This document shows, one piece after another, positions 1 through 6,208 of a DNA stretch of 6,719 nt (position 1 is the stretch's first letter; every line of letters begins with the position of its first letter). Location: assembly GCA_009919985.1 (NCBI GenBank), contig RGAX01000154.1, forward strand, positions 1 through 6,719, written 5' to 3'. Both the position numbers and the translations under genes were made by a program. Under the pieces are notes generated by a model. It was given only the letters and a program-made list of their open reading frames with translations, did not search any database and was not told where the DNA came from. Source of the stretch: Opitutaceae bacterium (lineage in GTDB: Bacteria > Verrucomicrobiota > Verrucomicrobiia > Opitutales > Opitutaceae).

Positions 1-2
1 GC

Positions 3-1529
3 TTGAAACTGATGGCCAACATGCAGGCTATTTTCCAGACGCGACAACCCGCGCCGGACGCATACGTTAAAGGCACTCCCTCCCCCATGGACCCTACAAC
101 CTACCGCTCGTATCGCGACCTGCCACCCCTTGCCGGAGTCGCCTCATTTGACGAAGCGATGCAGCCCGGTCTTTCCATCGAGGACTGCGTTGCCCGCCTT
201 AAACGCCACCACTGGGCCCTGCGTCGGCTCCACGAAATTTTCATCAAGCGTCTCACCGCTGAGCCCATCTACGAACTGAAAATGGCGTTCAGCCTGCATG
301 CGCACTACTGTGCCGAACACGCCGCCGGCTGGCGCGCGCGCGTCGGTGAAATGCGCGAGCCACCGCTCGGACTCGACGCCGTGCCCCACCCTGCGCTCGA
401 CATTTTTTTCGACGAAATCCTCGCCGCGCCCGAAACCGACGCACTTCTCCTGGGGATTTATCATCACGCCCTTCCGGCGCTGCGCGACGCACTCGAACGC
501 CATCAATACGAAACCAACCGTCTCGTCGATCATCCGTCGTTTCGTCTCTGTCGCTTTGCATTGATCGAGATAGGCGAGATGATCGCCTTCGGTGAACAAG
601 CTCTCGCCAAGCTCCTCGCGCCCGAGCGCCGCGCCGCCCTCGCTGCGTGGACAAATCAGCTCGAGGGTTTGCTAAATCTTGCTGGATCACTCGACGGCCA
701 CGTTCCGCAGGAAACCAGCGCTGCCACCGAAACGCCCGAGCGCCATTTCTCCGCGCAGCCCTACGTTTACAACGGCACGCCGCGCCGCGACGAGCGCTTC
801 ACCGATTCCTACAACATGGGGGTGCACGCGGAAGCATTTCTCTATGACGAGGCCTTTCCAGCGGAGCCGAAGACGCTGATGATGTATTACAAGCGTCTGC
901 GCGAAATCGATGTGCCTGAGATGATGGCGAGCATCATCGCCGAAACCCCTGGCAAACCTTGGGACTACACCGTCGACATGACGCGCCAGCTTTGGGACGA
1001 AGCGCGCCACGCGATGATGGGCGAAGTCGGTTTCGTACGCGCTGGGATCGATTGGCGCCGGTTCGTGCGCGTTAACTTCACGTGGTCCCTCGCGCTCAAC
1101 ACGCAGCTCACGCCGCTGGAGCGTCACGCTGTACTCTATTTTATCGAACAAGGTCTGATGCCGAAAACGGGTAAACGTTTTGAGTGGGAAGTCGGGGTAG
1201 CCTCGGGCGACGCATTTTCGGCACTCATCCAGGATTACGATTGGGCCGACGAAGTGCTGCACGCGCGCATTGGGCGAGATTGGTACGTCAAGGTCATGGG
1301 GGACGCACGCAAAGCGACCGAATACGGGGACGCCTGCTGGTCGAAGGTGCTCATCGACTGGCATTCCTACCGTGCACAAGGCCTCACCCGGCACGAAAAC
1401 TGGTGGCCCGCGCTTTACCGCGAATGGTGCAAGGTCCACGGCCACACACCCGATGAACGCATCGCGGCTTTTGCGACAAGTTACGCAACTGCGCGCGCCG
1501 ATCTGCGTGAATTAAGCACTTCGGGTTGA
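3..1529 (+). CDS. Ferritin-like protein of unknown function, candidate di-iron protein
   Basis: I do not recognise this gene as a named family. The protein is soluble and mostly helical, with no signal peptide or membrane segment. The C-terminal half looks like a four-helix ferritin-like bundle. Helix A carries E301 and E306. Helix B holds an ExxH motif (E333, H336) within a DEARH stretch. Helix C carries E382. Helix D holds a second ExxH (E417, H420). This E / ExxH / E / ExxH order is the usual di-iron ligand pattern. The N-terminal half also has long helices rich in Glu and His (E91, H99, H101, E105, H106; E189, E192, E198), perhaps a degenerate second bundle. The start is uncertain because only two bases lie upstream in the window. 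The frame opens at a TTG, with ATG codons at 12, 21 and 87. The gene is separate from the next one and is followed by a terminator candidate. A catalytic oxygenase or oxidase role is possible but not shown. Confidence 0.8.
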   Translation: MKLMANMQAIFQTRQPAPDAYVKGTPSPMDPTTYRSYRDLPPLAGVASFDEAMQPGLSIEDCVARLKRHHWALRRLHEIFIKRLTAEPIYELKMAFSLHAHYCAEHAAGWRARVGEMREPPLGLDAVPHPALDIFFDEILAAPETDALLLGIYHHALPALRDALERHQYETNRLVDHPSFRLCRFALIEIGEMIAFGEQALAKLLAPERRAALAAWTNQLEGLLNLAGSLDGHVPQETSAATETPERHFSAQPYVYNGTPRRDERFTDSYNMGVHAEAFLYDEAFPAEPKTLMMYYKRLREIDVPEMMASIIAETPGKPWDYTVDMTRQLWDEARHAMMGEVGFVRAGIDWRRFVRVNFTWSLALNTQLTPLERHAVLYFIEQGLMPKTGKRFEWEVGVASGDAFSALIQDYDWADEVLHARIGRDWYVKVMGDARKATEYGDACWSKVLIDWHSYRAQGLTRHENWWPALYREWCKVHGHTPDERIAAFATSYATARADLRELSTSG

Positions 1530-1608
1530 GTTGGCTCGCGCCTTTTAATCGCTTCAAGAACGTGGCGGGCGAACGGGTTGCCCGATCGGGGGCTTACGCT
1601 AGGGAATG

Positions 1609-1636
1609 AACGTCGCGTTTGGCTCCGGCGTTTTTT
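1609..1636 (+). terminator. Candidate rho-independent terminator after the ferritin-like gene
   Basis: AACGTCG (1609-1615) pairs with CGGCGTT (1626-1632) to give a 7-bp stem containing one G-U pair and a 10-base loop. It runs directly into a tract of six T (1631-1636). It lies 80 bases after the stop of the ferritin-like gene and 88 bases before the rpoZ start, which is where a terminator separating the two would be expected. The reverse strand lacks a matching T tract, so it should work only in the plus direction. The stem is modest, hence moderate confidence. Confidence 0.5.
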
Positions 1637-1723
1637 ATGATACCTTAACTCGCCGAGAACAGGGTGGGCCGCCGCGATTCTCGCACTCGGTCCACACCCG
1701 CTCGCGGCCAGCCCAAATCTACC

Positions 1724-1948
1724 ATGAGAGACGACTACATCCAAAACGCCCTCAAGGTGATCGAAGATCCCAATATTCTCGTTAACGTCGTCTCCTTGCG
1801 CGTGAAACAACTCAAGCGCGGCAACCGTCCACTCATCGAGTCATTGGAGAAACTTTCTGCGGAAGACACCGCCCTGCGCGAGATCGCCGAAGGTAAGATC
1901 AGCTACGAGCTGGCGACCGCCGCTGAGCTCGCACGCAGTCATCGTTAA
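1724..1948 (+). CDS. rpoZ: DNA-directed RNA polymerase omega subunit
   Basis: This 74-residue protein matches the omega subunit, the small chaperone-like subunit that binds the beta' subunit and helps assemble RNA polymerase. Visible family features are the N-terminal DPNILVNVVSLRVKQL segment (residues 14-29), which corresponds to the first conserved helix, followed by GNRPLI and then ALREIAEGKISYE. The last element is close to the ALREIEEGLI element of Escherichia coli omega. The protein is shorter than the enteric form and lacks its long C-terminal tail. I chose the ATG at 1724 because homology begins at MRDDYIQNAL. A GTG at 1664 in the same frame would add 20 low-complexity Arg/Ser/Pro residues with no family resemblance. 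No Shine-Dalgarno motif precedes the ATG. The gene converges on the short-chain dehydrogenase gene, with 24 bases between the two stops and no clear terminator there. Confidence 0.88.
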   Translation: MRDDYIQNALKVIEDPNILVNVVSLRVKQLKRGNRPLIESLEKLSAEDTALREIAEGKISYELATAAELARSHR

Positions 1949-1972
1949 TTTGCGGAAGCAGGCGCCCCGCGC

Positions 1973-2719
1973 TCAACGCGCGAGGTAGCCGCCATCCACG
2001 ACGAGATCACTGCCGGTCATAAACGACGCGTCTTCGCTCGCTAAAAAAGCGACCGCCGCGCCGACTTCTGCCGGCTGACCTTGACGGCCCAGCAAGTGCA
2101 TCGCTGAGGCGCGCCGATCTTCCTCGGCGATATCCAAGCCGAGTTTCAGGCAGGAATTCGTGAAGGCCGAGGTGTAAATATAGCCCGGGCAAATCGTGTT
2201 CACCCGAATGTGATGGGGCGCAAAATCCTGCGCCCAACACTTGGTGAGGCCGCGCAGCGCAAACTTGGTGGCATTGTACGTCGAGAAATTTGCCTGACCG
2301 ACGAAGCCGCTCACCGATGAAAAATTAATAATGCTACCGCCGCCACTCGCCTTCATCTGCGGCAGAATGTTCTGCGTAACCAGCGAGGTGCCGATGATAT
2401 TAACCGAGAGGATGTCATTCCATTCCGCAGGTGTTGCATCGACGCTACGAAAAATAAACCGCGCAGCGCAATTTACGAGGACGGTGACAGGGCCGATTCT
2501 TTCCAGAATCGTAGCACACGCGGCTTTCACTGCGGCTTCATCGGCAATATCGACGGCTTGATGAAAAACGCCCAGCGCGGAAAGTTTTTTTGTATCGTCG
2601 GCTTTAAGATCGAACGAAGCCACACGGCAGCCTTCTTCGACGAGCCTCACGATCGACGCGTAACCGAGATCACCGAGCCCGCCGGTCACGAGCGCAATTT
2701 TTCCTTTTAGGCCTCTCAT
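1973..2719 (-). CDS. Short-chain dehydrogenase/reductase (SDR), NAD-type
   Basis: A classical SDR of 248 residues, the usual length. The Rossmann nucleotide-binding motif is TGGLGDLG (12-19), with Asp17 where most family members have Gly. Asp37 ends the second beta strand and favours NAD over NADP. Asp57 sits in the adenine-contact position. NCAA (83-86) replaces the usual NNAG. The catalytic tetrad is intact: Asn107, Ser135, Tyr148 and Lys152 (YNATK). PG at 178-179 and DGG at 242-244 near the C-terminus are also typical. Family knowledge predicts reversible oxidation of a secondary alcohol; the substrate is unknown. It is the last gene of the minus-strand cassette. Its ATG overlaps the TGA of the preceding cyclase gene in an ATGA, which suggests translational coupling, and no Shine-Dalgarno motif is present. 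In a cassette like this it could act on a sugar acid, lactone or cyclic alcohol. Confidence 0.92.
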   Translation of the reverse strand: MRGLKGKIALVTGGLGDLGYASIVRLVEEGCRVASFDLKADDTKKLSALGVFHQAVDIADEAAVKAACATILERIGPVTVLVNCAARFIFRSVDATPAEWNDILSVNIIGTSLVTQNILPQMKASGGGSIINFSSVSGFVGQANFSTYNATKFALRGLTKCWAQDFAPHHIRVNTICPGYIYTSAFTNSCLKLGLDIAEEDRRASAMHLLGRQGQPAEVGAAVAFLASEDASFMTGSDLVVDGGYLAR

Positions 2720-3348
2720 GGTAAAATGGCTACGGCGCGAATCGGCGAACCGTCGCGTCCGTGGAAGTTGAGCGGGAATCCGGCGAAGGTGAAACGCTCG
2801 GGCAATTGACTGAGATTGGTGAGGCCTTCCACGACGACGACCTCAGCATTCGCCGCGAGCAGGATGTGATGAACCTCAAACCAGTCACGGCTCGGTGTGG
2901 GGGTGTCCATGCCGAGTAAGCGAATTTTTCGAGAAACCAAATAACGCGCCGCGTCCTGCGTGAGGCTCGGAAAATCACTAAAGTAATTTTCCTGCCCAAA
3001 CTGGCGATGCCAGCCCGTCTCATAGATGAGCTTCACACCGGGCTGCAACTGGTGCTCGATTTTTTGAAAATCAGCGACGGTGATTTCCTCGCGCGGGGCT
3101 TTGGGGATACGCAGCAAAATGGTTTCTCCGTAAAACCAATCGAGCGGCATCTGATCGATAGTTTTTCCACCATCGACGAAGTGCGACATCGCATCGAGGT
3201 GCGTGCCTTGATGCGTCGCCATACTCACGTGGGTCATGGCGTATTTGAGCGTCTGCGTCGTGCAGTGCGTCATGATACTCAACTTGGGGTCCATCGGGAA
3301 ATTAGCCTGCCCGTGGATGAGCGGATGCGACAGATCGACGAATTTCAT
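2716..3348 (-). CDS. Cyclase-family metal-dependent hydrolase (kynurenine formamidase-like)
   Basis: A 210-residue protein of the cyclase / KynB superfamily, cytoplasmic, of normal length. The signature HQGTHLDAMSH covers residues 46-56. His46, His50 and Asp52 are the expected divalent-metal ligands (zinc or manganese), and His56 is the expected catalytic base. The usual Pro of the DAP element is Met54. Further C-terminal landmarks are MDTPTPSRD (147-155), His160/His161 and Glu174 in VVVEGLTNL, which match the positions of the family's active-site His and Glu. Known members hydrolyse amides or ring systems such as N-formylkynurenine and isatin. No tryptophan-degradation gene is nearby, so the kynurenine role is unlikely here. 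Opening a lactone or similar ring produced by the neighbouring dehydrogenases is an inference. The start overlaps the stop of the hydroxyacid dehydrogenase by ATGA, and the stop overlaps the SDR start in the same way. There is no Shine-Dalgarno motif. Confidence 0.88.
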   Translation of the reverse strand: MKFVDLSHPLIHGQANFPMDPKLSIMTHCTTQTLKYAMTHVSMATHQGTHLDAMSHFVDGGKTIDQMPLDWFYGETILLRIPKAPREEITVADFQKIEHQLQPGVKLIYETGWHRQFGQENYFSDFPSLTQDAARYLVSRKIRLLGMDTPTPSRDWFEVHHILLAANAEVVVVEGLTNLSQLPERFTFAGFPLNFHGRDGSPIRAVAILP

Positions 3349-4325
3349 GGAGTGCGAGGGGTGACAGGAAAGAAGCGGGCGTTGACGACATTGGCGAGTG
3401 CGCCGCCGCGCAAACCCGCGAGCACCGCCTCCGCGCTCTTGCGCTGCAGCTCCGGCACGCTCCCAGCGCTGTACCAGGCCGTGTGCGAGGTGAGTAACGC
3501 GCTGGGTGCGACGCGCAAGGGATGGTCGGCGGGCAAGGGCTCGGTTTCATAAACATCGAGGCCGGCGGCGCCCACCGTGCGCGCGGTCAAGGCGGCGGCA
3601 AGCGCGACGGTGTCGATCAAGGCTCCGCGCGCGGTATTCACAATGATCGCATCGGGACGCATGGTTGCGAGCGAGTCGCGGTTGAGAAAATGTTTCGTTT
3701 CGTCGGTCAACGGGAGATGGAGCGAAAGAATACCCGCCTCGCGGAGTACTTCAGCCGGCCCGAGTCGCCGCACGCCGAGGGCGGCGAAACTGGCGTCGTC
3801 CACGAAGGGATCGTAAGCGGCGAGCTTGAAGCCGAACACTTTCGCCCGGGCTAGCACCGCGCGCGCGATACGGCCAAAGCCTGCGGTAGCAAACGTCAGG
3901 TCGCGAAACGCCGCGAAGGGTGACGGTGGCATAATTTTCCATGTACCCGCGCGAACGGCGGCGTCGGTTTGTGGAATCTGGCGCGCCAGAGCGAGGGCTA
4001 GCGCAAGTGAGTGATCAGCGACTTCGTCGATGCAATAATCCGGGACGTTGCAAACAGGGATACCGCGTTCACCGGCAGCTTGCAGGTCGACGCTGTCGAC
4101 GCCGATGCCGTAGCGCACGATGACCTTGCAGTGCTCGAGGGTCGCGATCAATTCGCGGCTGATGGTGGCCCATTGTACGAGCAGCGCATCGGCATCGCGG
4201 CAGAGCGGGATCAGCTCTGCGGGCGTCTTAAATTGCGCAACGACAAGTTCGTGACCGGCGGCAGCGAAGAGCGCTCGCTCTTGATCGATCGAAGGAAAGC
4301 CATGGTCGGTGAGAACAATTTTCAT
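3345..4325 (-). CDS. D-isomer-specific 2-hydroxyacid dehydrogenase, CtBP-like
   Basis: A 326-residue NAD-dependent enzyme that interconverts 2-hydroxy and 2-oxo acids. The N-terminal part carries the RYGIGVDSVD element (71-80). The nucleotide-binding motif is GFGRIA (149-154), with Ala in place of the last Gly, and Asp172 ends the second strand, which favours NAD(H). The catalytic triad is complete: Arg233 in NTARGALID, Glu262 in DVYETEPLP and His281 in SHTAWYS. The HTAWYS form of the His motif and the overall pattern resemble the C-terminal-binding-protein-like branch rather than PdxB or SerA, and no ACT domain is present. The gene starts 12 bases after the alcohol dehydrogenase stop, and its TGA overlaps the cyclase ATG by ATGA, so it belongs to the same operon. 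The leader contains a 12-bp palindrome instead of a Shine-Dalgarno motif. The substrate is unknown; a sugar-derived acid or phosphate-free glycerate-like acid would fit. Confidence 0.91.
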   Translation of the reverse strand: MKIVLTDHGFPSIDQERALFAAAGHELVVAQFKTPAELIPLCRDADALLVQWATISRELIATLEHCKVIVRYGIGVDSVDLQAAGERGIPVCNVPDYCIDEVADHSLALALALARQIPQTDAAVRAGTWKIMPPSPFAAFRDLTFATAGFGRIARAVLARAKVFGFKLAAYDPFVDDASFAALGVRRLGPAEVLREAGILSLHLPLTDETKHFLNRDSLATMRPDAIIVNTARGALIDTVALAAALTARTVGAAGLDVYETEPLPADHPLRVAPSALLTSHTAWYSAGSVPELQRKSAEAVLAGLRGGALANVVNARFFPVTPRTP

Positions 4326-4329
4326 TGGG

Positions 4330-4341
4330 GTAAAATTTTAC
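4330..4341. repeat. 12-bp perfect palindrome GTAAAATTTTAC
   Basis: GTAAAATTTTAC is its own reverse complement. It overlaps the TAA stop of the alcohol dehydrogenase (4338-4340) and ends 4 bases before the start codon of the hydroxyacid dehydrogenase. It is AT-rich in an otherwise GC-rich gene block. It could be an internal operator or a small hairpin over the start site, or it could be chance. No second full copy was seen in the window. Confidence 0.4.
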
Positions 4342-5354
4342 GGTATAAAAACAGCTTTCAGGTCACTATCGCTGGGCGCCAACATCCGATGAAACGCCGA
4401 CACCGCTTGATCGAGCGGTACCGTTTCTGTCCACGAAGTCACATCGACGCGTCCACTGCGCATGAGCTCGAGCGCTTCCGCCAATTCCTCGATCTTAGCG
4501 GCGTAAGTTCCGAAAATTTGTTTTTCGGGTAACGTCACGCCGTAGGAGTCTAACTCCATCGTGTTTGCGTGCAGGCCAATCCAAACAGCCGCGCCACCAG
4601 GCCGGAGCGAGGCGAGCGAGAGGCGTTTGGTTGCGGCCGAACCCGCGGCATCGACGACCAAGTCCACGCCTTCGCCCTCCGTCCAGGCGAGTGCGGCGGC
4701 GGCAACGTCTTCGTCTTTCGATGAGACCACGCGCGCGGCCCCGAGTTTTTGAGCCACCGCAAGGCGACCCATCGAAAGATCGCAGACCATCGTGCTCACG
4801 CCCCGCATTGCCTGGAGGGCTTGTTGACACATGAGGCCGATCGGGCCGGCGCCGATGACGAGCGCGGTGCGGACGGGCAAATGACGCGTGAGGTTCACGA
4901 TGTGCACGCCGTTGCCAAGTGGTTCGGCCAGAGAGGCGGCTTGCGCGCTCAATTCCTCTGGCCACGGGATTAGCACCCGAGTCGGCACCCGGACGTATTC
5001 GGCAAACGCACCGCCGCGGTGCATCCCGAAAATCTGGCGATCCGCGCACAGGTGAGTGTCCCCGCGCGTGCACCGCACACAACGGCCGCAGGGAATTAGG
5101 GAATTGCTGACGCATTTGCGTCCAACGAGCGTCTCATCGCCCCCTGGTCCGACCGCGGCGATTGTCCCGCAAAATTCGTGACCCATGACGAGCGGCGGCT
5201 GACGACGTGGGCTGTGGTTTTTAAACGTCTCCAGTTCGCTCCCGCATAGTCCGCAAGCGGCAACGCGCAACAGTACCTCGTGCGCCGCTGGTTCCGGCAT
5301 GGGCACATTGCGAATTTCGAGCTGATCAAACGCGGGGTAAAAAAGAGCTTTCAC
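4338..5354 (-). CDS. Zinc-dependent medium-chain alcohol dehydrogenase
   Basis: A 338-residue member of the MDR superfamily, of the sorbitol/threonine dehydrogenase type. The N-terminal GroES-like domain carries the catalytic zinc site: Cys37 in CGLCGSE, the His59-Glu60 pair in MGHEFCG, and Glu144 in LAEPLG. The four structural-zinc cysteines are all present: 89, 92, 95 and 103. The Rossmann domain holds GAGPIG (168-173), and Asp192 at the end of the next strand indicates NAD. The enzyme should oxidise a secondary alcohol, polyol or sugar hydroxyl; the exact substrate cannot be read from the sequence. I accept the GTG at 5354 as start because the protein begins with the MKALFYPAF form typical of the family. 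The leader holds CACCTCC instead of a Shine-Dalgarno motif. It lies 31 bases after the membrane-protein gene and 12 bases before the next dehydrogenase, so it is probably the first enzyme of the cassette. Confidence 0.92.
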   Translation of the reverse strand: MKALFYPAFDQLEIRNVPMPEPAAHEVLLRVAACGLCGSELETFKNHSPRRQPPLVMGHEFCGTIAAVGPGGDETLVGRKCVSNSLIPCGRCVRCTRGDTHLCADRQIFGMHRGGAFAEYVRVPTRVLIPWPEELSAQAASLAEPLGNGVHIVNLTRHLPVRTALVIGAGPIGLMCQQALQAMRGVSTMVCDLSMGRLAVAQKLGAARVVSSKDEDVAAAALAWTEGEGVDLVVDAAGSAATKRLSLASLRPGGAAVWIGLHANTMELDSYGVTLPEKQIFGTYAAKIEELAEALELMRSGRVDVTSWTETVPLDQAVSAFHRMLAPSDSDLKAVFIP

Positions 5355-5385
5355 AAAAACGGAGGTGAACCGCGGGCGATGCGGC

Positions 5386-6114
5386 TTACTTGGCCGACGT
5401 CATCTCGCGCAAAACTCGGTTGGCTAATACCCCAAGACCGATGCAAGCGGCGATCGTGAGCGTGATGCCGACCATCTTTACCCAGGATTGGCCCAAATTG
5501 TTAAGGTCGAGTTGTTCTAATTGCGCGGCGGCAAAGGTGGTGACGATGGTACGAGGTAAAATACCCAAAAAAGTGCCAAGCGTGTACGTGCCGAGGGGCA
5601 CGCGCGCCGCGGCGAGAGCGAAATTAGCCAACGCAAAAGGCGACAGTGGCGGCACCCGCATCAACGTGACAACCAGGAGCGTACGGGCAAAATGTTTACC
5701 GACCAAAGCCTGATAAATCGCATGCCACTTGGGTCGTTCGCGAATAATCTCGAGCACGCGATCCCGGGCGATCCAGCGTGCCACCGCGTAAGCGAGCAAA
5801 GAAGATGCCGTGATTGTGACAATGGCGATCAACGAGCCTTTGCCGAAACCAAAAGCCCAACCTGCGAGGATAGCGCTCGCGTACGTCGGTACAAAAGAAA
5901 CGCCCAATAAAAAACCGATAACTAAAAAATAAATCAGCAACCCTACCCCTTCGTGTGAACGCAGCCACGGGCCGAGTTGCGTCAATGACGCGATTAAAAA
6001 TAGCGATCCCAGCGGCGGCCAAAACGATAATAAAATCGCGAACGGACCCGCGGCCCCGAGACGGCGCATGAGGCCGGGCTTGGTCGCGGGATCTGGTGGC
6101 GTGAGACGAGACAT
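5386..6114 (-). CDS. TVP38/TMEM64 family (VTT/DedA-like) inner-membrane protein
   Basis: A 242-residue polytopic membrane protein. Hydrophobic segments lie at about residues 22-44, 57-75, 78-112 (probably a re-entrant loop plus a helix), 143-170, 174-198 and 212-232. The conserved VTT-domain core is visible as LMRVPPLSPFALANF (151-165), followed by ARVPLGTYTLGTFLGILPRT (170-189), the R..P...P....N pattern with a downstream G..P that is typical of the family. Related proteins are linked to lipid scrambling or membrane homeostasis; the substrate of this one is unknown. The frame is open up to 6231 with ATG codons at 6231 and 6210, but those extensions are Arg-rich and would collide with the divergent gene, so I prefer the ATG at 6114. 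It sits 31 bases upstream of the alcohol dehydrogenase on the same strand and may be cotranscribed, though a functional link to the enzymes is not evident. Confidence 0.88.
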   Translation of the reverse strand: MSRLTPPDPATKPGLMRRLGAAGPFAILLSFWPPLGSLFLIASLTQLGPWLRSHEGVGLLIYFLVIGFLLGVSFVPTYASAILAGWAFGFGKGSLIAIVTITASSLLAYAVARWIARDRVLEIIRERPKWHAIYQALVGKHFARTLLVVTLMRVPPLSPFALANFALAAARVPLGTYTLGTFLGILPRTIVTTFAAAQLEQLDLNNLGQSWVKMVGITLTIAACIGLGVLANRVLREMTSAK

Positions 6115-6146
6115 CGCGTTGCACGTTGGCAGGGTTTGGGCTCCTA

Positions 6147-6176
6147 GCAAGCGTTCGGCGCGCGGCTCACGCTTGC
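6147..6176. repeat. 8-bp perfect inverted repeat in the divergent intergenic region
   Basis: GCAAGCGT (6147-6154) and ACGCTTGC (6169-6176) are exact reverse complements separated by 14 GC-rich bases. They lie within the 94-base gap between the membrane-protein start (6114) and the divergent mutarotase-like start (6209), which should contain the promoters of both. The arrangement would suit a dimeric regulator operator or a leader hairpin. No T tract follows on either strand, so it is not a terminator. No regulator gene is visible in the window. Confidence 0.45.
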
Positions 6177-6208
6177 CTCGTGTTAAACCCCTACGTGTGA
6201 TTTCCCCC

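Noticed and set aside
687..1445. 252-codon open frame on the minus strand
   Set aside because: It is fully antisense to the ferritin-like gene, has no recognisable domain, and is explained by GC-rich codon use keeping the opposite frame open.
1574..1584. CGGGTTGCCCG hairpin after the ferritin-like gene
   Set aside because: It is only a 4-bp stem with no T tract; the stem with a T tract at 1609-1636 is a much better terminator candidate.
1636..1641. TATGAT as a -10 element for rpoZ
   Set aside because: No TTGACA-like hexamer is found at 16-18 bases upstream, and it overlaps the terminator T tract, so I could not support a promoter call.
1664..1723. GTG at 1664 as an upstream start for rpoZ
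   Set aside because: The 20 extra residues are low-complexity Arg/Ser/Pro with no resemblance to omega subunits; homology begins at the ATG at 1724.
1968..1980. CGCG-CTCAA-CGCG stem at the SDR stop as a bidirectional terminator
   Set aside because: It has a 4-bp stem with no T tract on either strand.
3007..3552. 181-codon open frame on the plus strand
   Set aside because: It is antisense to the cyclase and hydroxyacid dehydrogenase genes, which have intact catalytic motifs; the frame itself has no family features.
4011..4532. 173-codon open frame on the plus strand
   Set aside because: It spans the junction of two well-supported minus-strand genes and shows no domain.
5361..5459. GGAGGTGA on the plus strand followed by a 26-codon ORF from the ATG at 5379
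   Set aside because: The spacing of about 13 bases is long, the peptide has no recognisable features, and it is antisense to the end of the membrane-protein gene. The motif more likely reflects the minus-strand leader sequence by chance.
5696..6124. 142-codon minus-strand frame within the membrane-protein gene
   Set aside because: It is the same strand in another frame, Arg-rich with no coherent domain, while the VTT motifs lie in the frame accepted above.
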